Below, piece by piece: positions 57,695-64,000 of a stretch of 64,000 bases of DNA (positions are counted from its first letter, which is position 1; every line of letters starts with the position of its first letter). The stretch spans positions 62,001 to 126,000 of the forward strand of contig NZ_JAAAKZ010000004.1 of the NCBI RefSeq assembly GCF_009905605.1. The letters are read 5' to 3'. Origin of the DNA: Runella sp. CRIBMP (GTDB taxonomy: Bacteria; Bacteroidota; Bacteroidia; Cytophagales; Spirosomataceae). The notes under the pieces were generated by a model that was not told the origin of the DNA, searched no databases, and saw nothing but the letters and a program-made list of their open reading frames with translations. Position numbers and translations under genes: made by a program.

Positions 57695-60181
57695 CTATTG
57701 ATACGTCAACCAAGCTGTTGCCTCACAATTTTTGTCGGCCGTAAAACGTACCCACCGGGCTTGAAATGAATCTGGGAAAGTGTACTCAAAGGTTTCGCCG
57801 GGTTTTACCGTCACTTGTTTAAAATTCATCCAAGGGCCGTGGCCGATGGCTTCTGCCTGAATGCTGAACGTAACGGCCTGATTTGCGTTATGCGAAAGTT
57901 TGAGGCTTTTTTTGTCATAAAACCCAATCAAATACGCATCGGAAGGAGTGCCAGCGGTTACTTGACTGTTTTTCCACGGACCGCCTTGACCAGTGGGCTT
58001 CCCTAATTTCCAAAGGTCGTCGATAGTGCCCGCCCATACCTTGGCTTTTCCGTCGCTTGAGGCGACAATGTGCTCATTGGCAGCCGTTTGGTTGTCGAGG
58101 CCTGTCATGACCAATAAGCCACGGTAGGATGCATAATCGTGCACGCTGAGCGAGTGTGAGGCTACGGGTCTGATTTTAGCAAAACCATCGGCATTTTCGG
58201 CGGGGAGTTCGTAGAATGTCCCGTGGGCGTTCAATAAATCGCGCTCGGTGGCCACTTCTCGGCAAATTCTGAGCGAAGCAGTGTTGGTTTTGCTGGTGAA
58301 TGCTTCGTTGCCTTTGGGCAATCTCCATCTGCGGCCGCTGTCGTCAATGACAAGAACCGAGGCTTCATCCACCGAAATTACGTCTTTAGGAATGGCAAAC
58401 TTATCGCGGATAAACTGCGCCGTTTTTGGGTCTTCTTTTTTAACCAAATTCATGGCGCTGTCCAATTCGTAATAGCCGTTTTCGGTGAATTTTCCGTTGG
58501 AGAATTGCCCCGCCAAAAGCCCCATCGCGCGGCGATTGTCACCCAAGCCGTACATAAGTCCTCCCGAGTAATTTGAAGAACGGATGTTGGCTAATCCAGT
58601 AAACATTTTGTCGGCTGTCGACTGGAACCGGGAGGCATCGCTGTAATTAAAATTGACGGTTGCGGTGGTGGCGCGGTTGCTCTTTACCCGAATCCATTCC
58701 CCTGTTTCATTGGCGTTAAAAGTCACGGCAACGCTCTGACCTGCTCCCGCTTCTACCACACGCAACGACTTCCAGTTTCCTTTCCCATCTATGTCTGTTT
58801 CAAAACTAAAGCTAACGCTCTGATTACCTGCGTTATGAATCCAAGCCATGCGTTTGTTCCATCCCGCAAATAAGAAAGGTTCTGACACGGCATTAGCCTC
58901 AATTTTTTCGGCAAGCCAAACGGCTCCCTGCGCGGTGTTGGACCCTAATTCGTCAGGTGTATTGAACGAAGTGAACCAAAGATTGGAATTGGATTGTCCC
59001 GGGCCTTCGATGTTTCCTTTGGTCTTACGTTTGTTCAAAAACTCTTTTTGGGCCGAGTCGTCGCAACCAAAAACAAGTTGATTATTCCAACGAGCGTAGT
59101 CACCAATGACTTTTAAGTAAGCCGAGCGCGGACGAATGCCAGCGGTATTTTTGGATGTAAACGTTTGAGGGAAACGCCAAAACATTCCGTGCATGGTCAT
59201 CAGATAATCGGGTTTGTCGGCGGTGCCGATGTCGCGGATGCGGGGCCATTCGGTGTTCCAGCCGTGGGCACCGTCGTAGCTATGGCTGGTTTTGGGTAGA
59301 CGGAAAAAAGACCATTTTCCACCATCACGCACGCCCAATAAAACCGATTTATGGTCCCAACCCGTAGCCCAAATCGGGTCGGTGTCGGGGTTTTTGTTAC
59401 CATAAATTCCGCCCGGACCTGTTACTTCCACAAACTGATTACGGCGAACCACCTTCCAGTCTTTTCCGTTCCATTCGGCCAATACGCCCGCCTCAATGTC
59501 AAATTGCTTCAGCGCCTGCGGGCCTGATTCGCCGTTGTTGGAATACACCATTACGCCCTGTCCAGAATAAACGCCTTTGCCGTGTGCACCAGGCAGGAGC
59601 GTGCCACTGTGGTTGTTGGCCACGTCGTTTTCCTTCTTTTCTTTGACGTTGCCGTCTTGGTACAATAGTTTGGTTTTTAGGGTATTTACGTCCATTTCGT
59701 AAAATCCTTCCTCCATGGTAGCAATCAGAATTTTGCTTTGAGGGTCGGTCAATCCCCGTGCCAAACCCGTGTAGCGACCAGGTGCTTCCGTGTATGGAAT
59801 GGTACGCACGTTTCGCTGAGCATCAATGGCATATGGGCCGATAAACAATTGATTGCTTTCTTTGTGAATCATGCGGTTGGCGGGTGTACCCCCCGTACTT
59901 TCGGGCCGAATGGTTCGCTGCAAGCCGTGCGTGATTTCGTAGAGCTTATCTGATGAACCAAAGGGCAAATGCGGCCCGTAGGTAATCACCCAAAGGCGGT
60001 CAGCCCAAGGCACCACTGCACCCGTTCCGCATTCACCTTCGTTGTTGTAATAGGCGAGGTGGGGGTAAATCCCACTAAATTGGGGGTAAGAGGGCTTGGG
60101 TTGGGCGTGGGTGGGTGAGCAAATCAGCATTAGCCCCATTGCTATTCCTGCCCATATAAAGGCGGTTTTATATGTCTTCAT
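57695..60181 (-). CDS. Secreted 828-residue PUL protein of unknown function with internal duplication
   Basis: I do not recognise a family. The protein has a signal peptide (about 1-26, PTHAQ) and then a beta-rich body with propeller-like strands. Two related halves are visible. Both contain an RLPK strand, an HG(M/T)F(W/Y) motif, an I-R-P-R/V spot, a DYA-(W/Y)-x-x-x-LV strand and a W-x(6)-(D/E)-x(0-2)-LG-x-x-T-x-QG region. Each ends in a beta-sandwich with H-N-A-G/N-Q-x-V-x-FS, G-x-W, and W-(I/V)-R-(V/F). The sandwiches cover about 430-515 and 750-828. It follows a SusD gene by 72 bases in the same operon, so a surface glycan-binding protein or a new glycan-cleaving enzyme are the best guesses. 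Confidence 0.8.
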   Translation of the reverse strand: MKTYKTAFIWAGIAMGLMLICSPTHAQPKPSYPQFSGIYPHLAYYNNEGECGTGAVVPWADRLWVITYGPHLPFGSSDKLYEITHGLQRTIRPESTGGTPANRMIHKESNQLFIGPYAIDAQRNVRTIPYTEAPGRYTGLARGLTDPQSKILIATMEEGFYEMDVNTLKTKLLYQDGNVKEKKENDVANNHSGTLLPGAHGKGVYSGQGVMVYSNNGESGPQALKQFDIEAGVLAEWNGKDWKVVRRNQFVEVTGPGGIYGNKNPDTDPIWATGWDHKSVLLGVRDGGKWSFFRLPKTSHSYDGAHGWNTEWPRIRDIGTADKPDYLMTMHGMFWRFPQTFTSKNTAGIRPRSAYLKVIGDYARWNNQLVFGCDDSAQKEFLNKRKTKGNIEGPGQSNSNLWFTSFNTPDELGSNTAQGAVWLAEKIEANAVSEPFLFAGWNKRMAWIHNAGNQSVSFSFETDIDGKGNWKSLRVVEAGAGQSVAVTFNANETGEWIRVKSNRATTATVNFNYSDASRFQSTADKMFTGLANIRSSNYSGGLMYGLGDNRRAMGLLAGQFSNGKFTENGYYELDSAMNLVKKEDPKTAQFIRDKFAIPKDVISVDEASVLVIDDSGRRWRLPKGNEAFTSKTNTASLRICREVATERDLLNAHGTFYELPAENADGFAKIRPVASHSLSVHDYASYRGLLVMTGLDNQTAANEHIVASSDGKAKVWAGTIDDLWKLGKPTGQGGPWKNSQVTAGTPSDAYLIGFYDKKSLKLSHNANQAVTFSIQAEAIGHGPWMNFKQVTVKPGETFEYTFPDSFQARWVRFTADKNCEATAWLTYQ

Positions 60182-60253
60182 TGTGAACTTTGAATTCCTT
60201 ATTTAGTTAAATGTTGGGTTTTAACTTCCGAATATTGACTGTAAATAATGAAC

Positions 60254-61966
60254 CTAATATCCGTCGTTTTGCTTCATATTGGGATTGATTTGGATTTCTG
60301 AGGTGGGAATTGGCCACAAATATTGGCGGTCGTTCCAAGCCGTGGGTACTAGATTTTTGATGAGACCCGTTTTTGCCATTTCGCTAAAGTCGGGGATTCC
60401 GTCTTGGTCAATCGTAGGCGTACCAGGAAAAAACCACAGATTTTGATTCACTACTTTAGACCGTAAATCAACGGGGTCGAGCATTCCATAAATGGGTCGG
60501 TTGAGCACTTTGCCCGCAATGCCCCAGCGTACAATGTCCATGTAGCGAAGCCCTTCAAAAGCCAATTCCATGCGGCGCTCCATGCGCAATTCACGACGTA
60601 GCTCGGCTTGGTTTGTGGTGGTAATAGCGGGGTAAGCTGTGGTGGCCGAAAGCGCGGCTTTGTAGGCCCTTGCCCGCACCGAATTGATAGCATCGAGTAC
60701 CGATTTGTCAATTTGATTTTGCTCAATCTTAGCTTCGGCATACATCAACAATACATCGGCATAACGTACGATAATCTGCTCAGGCTCAATCAAACGACCA
60801 TTGAGCAGCCACGAATCGTCAACCCCTTTTTTCCAAATCAACCCATTGAAAGATGCAAACTGCGCGTTGGCGCGGTTGTCGTTGTTGGTGACTTTGGTGT
60901 TGGTGCTGATACGCGTCACTTGCAGGGCGTTGGGGTGGGGGTCATAAATAAAGCCTAAATGCGGCTGTCCAAACTCCACGATGGTAGCGGTGCAACGCGG
61001 GTCGCGATTTTTGAAGGGGTTACGTGGGTCATAGAGTGGCGACTTATCAATGGTTTTTCCGTCGGTACAGAGATATGAACAAAACAAATCCCAAGTAGGG
61101 TTGGCCGCCGCAAAGCCCCCCGAATTACGACTGATGATGTCGGAGGTAGGGCCTGTGCTCACCTTCAACTCTAAGGAACGAGGAATCGAAAAGATAATCT
61201 CTTTTGCGTTTTTGGTGCTTTGCAAAAACAGATTGCTGTAGTCGGAGTGCAGCGTGTACTGGTTTAAGTCCATGCAGGCTTTGGCGGCATCACTGGCTAC
61301 TTTGTAGTCTTTTTCGTAAAGGGCAAAGCGTGCTTTTAGGGCCATGGCAACGCCTTTGGTGGCGCGCTTCACGGCCGACGCGGCATAACTTGTCGGTAAG
61401 TTTGCAATGGCAAAATCGAAATCTTCGTAGATTTTTGTGATGACCGTTTTTTTGTCGGTACGGCCTTTGGTGTAGGCGTCTTCGATACTGATAACATCGT
61501 CGCTATAAACTACATCGCCAAATTTATTGACCAGCTTGGCATACTGCGATGCGCGATGAAAACGCGCCTCGGCCAAGTAAACATCTAATTTTGCTTGGTT
61601 TACTTTGGCTTTCGTTTCCGCGCTGTTCAGGGCCACAATGGCTCTGTTAGCACGCGCAATGGCTTTGTAAGAATTGCGCCAAAGGGTGGTCGAAAACGCC
61701 CACTGACTCGTCACCGTTCCTGATTTGATGGGCGTAAGGGTTTGGCGATAAAAGCCATCATCAGAAAGATAATTGATGCTCATTCCGTCTTCATCCCATT
61801 GCCACCAATCGATACGATAGAGGTCGTTGAGTGCTAACTGAATCTCGGTTTCGTTGGAATACCACTTTTCGGCCGACGGCTCGGCGAGTGGATAGAGGTC
61901 TAGTGAATTTTGGCAGGAAGCCAACAGTAGTAAGCTTAGGGCTGCGCTGTATATCTTATTTTTCAT
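60254..61966 (-). CDS. RagB/SusD family nutrient-binding lipoprotein
   Basis: A 570-residue SusD protein with lipobox LLASC (Cys18) and the N-terminal LYPLAEPSAEKWYSNETE segment. The helix AEARFHRASQYAKLVNKFGDVVY and the TPR-like TKGVAMALKARFALYEKD follow, then VRYADVLLMYAEAKIEQN and a C-terminal RMERRMELAFEGLRYMDIVRWG. It is longer than its counterpart at 50575-52074 by some 70 residues. It starts 19 bases after the partial SusC gene and is followed by the unknown 828-residue protein. Surface-exposed substrate capture is expected; substrate unknown. Confidence 0.95.
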   Translation of the reverse strand: MKNKIYSAALSLLLLASCQNSLDLYPLAEPSAEKWYSNETEIQLALNDLYRIDWWQWDEDGMSINYLSDDGFYRQTLTPIKSGTVTSQWAFSTTLWRNSYKAIARANRAIVALNSAETKAKVNQAKLDVYLAEARFHRASQYAKLVNKFGDVVYSDDVISIEDAYTKGRTDKKTVITKIYEDFDFAIANLPTSYAASAVKRATKGVAMALKARFALYEKDYKVASDAAKACMDLNQYTLHSDYSNLFLQSTKNAKEIIFSIPRSLELKVSTGPTSDIISRNSGGFAAANPTWDLFCSYLCTDGKTIDKSPLYDPRNPFKNRDPRCTATIVEFGQPHLGFIYDPHPNALQVTRISTNTKVTNNDNRANAQFASFNGLIWKKGVDDSWLLNGRLIEPEQIIVRYADVLLMYAEAKIEQNQIDKSVLDAINSVRARAYKAALSATTAYPAITTTNQAELRRELRMERRMELAFEGLRYMDIVRWGIAGKVLNRPIYGMLDPVDLRSKVVNQNLWFFPGTPTIDQDGIPDFSEMAKTGLIKNLVPTAWNDRQYLWPIPTSEIQINPNMKQNDGY

Positions 61967-61985
61967 TGTGAGTCAGAGAATTATT

Positions 61986-64000
61986 TTAAAAACCAATCGT
62001 AAAACCTCCCAAAAACGTCGAAACAATACCCATTCCCTCAGGGTCCCAGCCTTTTGGATATTTGTTGAGCGAGAAAACATCGGTGGCATTGATGTAAAAA
62101 CGGATGTTGTTTGACATGATTTTTCGAGAAATATTCTGGGGAATCGTGTAGCCCAACGTGATGTTTTTTAGACGAAAATACCCCCCGTTAAACAACCAAA
62201 AATCGGATAATGCGCGGTTCAGACCTTTGTTTGTTTCGGTAAATCTTGGGTATTTGGCGGCCAAATTTTGATCAGCGGTATTGTTCATACTCCAAGTGCT
62301 CCCATCCATATAGACTGGAAATACGCCCCAGTTTTCGGCATTGTAGTCGGTATAAGACAAGAGTGAAGTGTTCTGATAACCAATGCCTTGAAAAGTAACG
62401 CCTAAATCAAAACCGTTGTAATCCAACTTGAAGTTGCCGCCATACATCCATTGGGGCAGCGAACTACCGAGCAGCACGCGGTCGTATTCGGGGGAGATTT
62501 TCCCGTCGGGTACGCCGTTAGGGCCGCTGATGTCGGTGTATTTCATGTCGCCCACTTTTACGTTGGTATTGAGTTTGGGAGAGTTGTTGACATCTTCTTG
62601 GGTTTGGTAAATCCCTTCCGAGCGGTATCCGTACCATTCGTCAAACTGACTGCCTTTTCTTTTGATTCGGTCGCCGATAAACTCCGTACCGCCCAATTCG
62701 CCCATAACCGACTGAAATTGAGAGAGATTAAATGAGGCTGAATATCTTAACTTGCCGATATTGTCGGTCCAGCCTAGGTCAAGGTCGATGCCTTTGGTGG
62801 TCATCACACCCGTGTTTTGGTTGGGGTTTTCGAAGCCTACAAAAATCGGAATCTGCAATGCCAGCAGCATGTCTTTGGTTTCTTTGTAATACACATCGGC
62901 GGTAAGGCGCAGGCGATTTTTTAAGAAATAGGCGTCAAGTCCCAAATCCGTCGATGCCGTTTTTTCCCAAGAAATATCCTGAATGGCATACTGCACTTGG
63001 GCGGCGGTTTGCTGTGCTGTTACGAGATTGTTTTGATAAAATAAGGCATTACTAAAACTCATGATTCCGACCGACGGATAGTTGCCGATGCGCTCATTGC
63101 CAAGCGTTCCCCACGATGCACGAAGTTTGAGGAAAGAAACCAGGTTCTGTCTTTTGAAAAAATCTTCTTCGCTGATCACCCAACCCGCCGAAATCGAAGG
63201 AAACGTACCCCAGCGATAATTAGCGTTGAAGCGCGACGAACCATCGCGACGCACGTTGGCCTGAATCAAATATTTGTCTTTATAGCTATACGTCAGGCGC
63301 CCGAAATAAGAACGGTAGGCCGTTTCAAAAGCCGTTCCGAAATTGTCTCTGAAGGCGGCCGGGCCTTGGTTCAGATAAGGGTAGGTGTCAAAAAGGTACT
63401 GGTCACGAGAAGCGCCCATTGACTCGCCTTTGAAGTAATAATTTTCGTAGCCAGCCAATGCCGTAAAATCATGATTTCCAACGGTTTTGAGGTAGTTGGC
63501 CAAAAGCTGCGTTGTGATGCTGTAATTGGTGGTACGGTTTTCATCCAATCGGGTGGTAAGCCCGCCGCCAATCAGGGATACAACATATTGATTGGGGTCG
63601 TTGGCTGCATAGACATCCACCTTTTTGTTGAATCGTTTTTGGTTATTAAAGTCAAATATCGGTGCGATGATTCCCGATAGCTTCAAGCCTTCAATGGGTT
63701 TGATGTCAAGCGCCAATCGCCCCCCAACTTGATTGTAAGTGTTGCGATCGGTGCCGCCGTATTTAACCTTGGCATACACGTTTTCACCCGCTTTTCCGTC
63801 GGCAATGCGGCCATCGGCCCAGATTGCGGGATAAATAGGCGAAGAAATCCGAGTACGATACAACGGGTCACTGGCCGTAGGGTCTAAGGCATTGGTTCTT
63901 TTGAAGTTAAAATCGACCGTTCCGCCAATCAGTTTATTGATGGTAAAATCATTGTTTGACCGAACAAAAATCCGATTATAGTTTTTGTTGTCGTAAAAAC
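61986..64000 (-). CDS. SusC family TonB-linked transporter (5' part beyond window)
   Basis: The frame stays open from the stop at 61986 to the right edge, so 671 C-terminal codons are seen, including residues upstream of the first possible start (NDFTINKLIGG and following). Visible is the outer-membrane barrel: YSFNVQANVRRDGSSRFN-like LIQANVRRDGSSRFNANYRWG, FLKLRASWGTLGNERIGNYPS, a LDLGWTDNIGKLRYS strand, and the closing WLFNGGYFRLKNITLGYTIP and GFTIGF end. The plug, signal peptide and any STN domain lie outside. It heads the SusC-SusD-828-residue operon. Whether it is controlled by its own sigma/FecR pair cannot be told. Confidence 0.95.
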   Translation of the reverse strand, partial: FYDNKNYNRIFVRSNNDFTINKLIGGTVDFNFKRTNALDPTASDPLYRTRISSPIYPAIWADGRIADGKAGENVYAKVKYGGTDRNTYNQVGGRLALDIKPIEGLKLSGIIAPIFDFNNQKRFNKKVDVYAANDPNQYVVSLIGGGLTTRLDENRTTNYSITTQLLANYLKTVGNHDFTALAGYENYYFKGESMGASRDQYLFDTYPYLNQGPAAFRDNFGTAFETAYRSYFGRLTYSYKDKYLIQANVRRDGSSRFNANYRWGTFPSISAGWVISEEDFFKRQNLVSFLKLRASWGTLGNERIGNYPSVGIMSFSNALFYQNNLVTAQQTAAQVQYAIQDISWEKTASTDLGLDAYFLKNRLRLTADVYYKETKDMLLALQIPIFVGFENPNQNTGVMTTKGIDLDLGWTDNIGKLRYSASFNLSQFQSVMGELGGTEFIGDRIKRKGSQFDEWYGYRSEGIYQTQEDVNNSPKLNTNVKVGDMKYTDISGPNGVPDGKISPEYDRVLLGSSLPQWMYGGNFKLDYNGFDLGVTFQGIGYQNTSLLSYTDYNAENWGVFPVYMDGSTWSMNNTADQNLAAKYPRFTETNKGLNRALSDFWLFNGGYFRLKNITLGYTIPQNISRKIMSNNIRFYINATDVFSLNKYPKGWDPEGMGIVSTFLGGFTIGF

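Overview
The window looks like a chromosomal segment of a Cytophagales bacterium (Bacteroidota), probably Spirosomaceae and perhaps Runella-like. The evidence is three SusC/SusD-type pairs (one cut by the right edge), a type B T9SS C-terminal sorting domain, an ECF sigma/FecR/STN-SusC relay, DUF4199, DUF5107 and Ig-like/3-coathanger surface proteins, weak Shine-Dalgarno signals and a few TAnnTTTG-type -7 boxes. The genus is an inference from gene content. I saw no rRNA, tRNA, CRISPR array or transposase. No gene-free stretch exceeds 300 bases.

Layout. 1-9.9 kb: a LuxR-type membrane regulator with a DUF4199 membrane protein (cut by the left edge), sugar-type oxidoreductases, an SGNH-like membrane protein, tsaE, alanine dehydrogenase, a divergent lipid kinase/phosphatidate phosphatase pair and an M19 dipeptidase. 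10.1-21.9 kb: SusC/SusD-like pair 1, a Uma2 nuclease-fold protein, a secreted DUF5107-TPR protein and a large FG-GAP/UnbV lipoprotein. 22.0-38.0 kb: mostly core genes (gyrB, ppk1 overlapping a secreted phosphodiesterase, aconitase, rlmD) mixed with small lipoproteins, an SDR, an esterase-like lipoprotein and a T9SS cargo protein.

38.1-48.9 kb, all minus strand: a sensor kinase with a two-component propeller, a LytTR response regulator, a single-domain LytTR protein, a 1549-residue SLH-RHS surface protein and a YD/Ig/coathanger/LamG protein. A near-identical 15-bp motif lies upstream of both the kinase operon and the LytTR-RHS operon, so the locus may be a self-contained signal-regulated surface system.

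49.0-64.0 kb, all minus strand: two polysaccharide-utilisation-type loci. The first is ECF sigma, FecR, STN-SusC, SusD and an arylsulfatase. The second is SusC (cut by the edge), SusD and an unrecognised 828-residue secreted protein built by internal duplication. The two loci end in closely related Rho-independent terminators that share an identical 21-nt flank. The leader of the first SusC gene carries, on the opposite strand, a consensus -7 box followed about 95 bases later by a strong intrinsic terminator. This is the layout expected for a cis-antisense RNA and is, with the SLH-RHS locus and the 828-residue protein, the best lead in the window.
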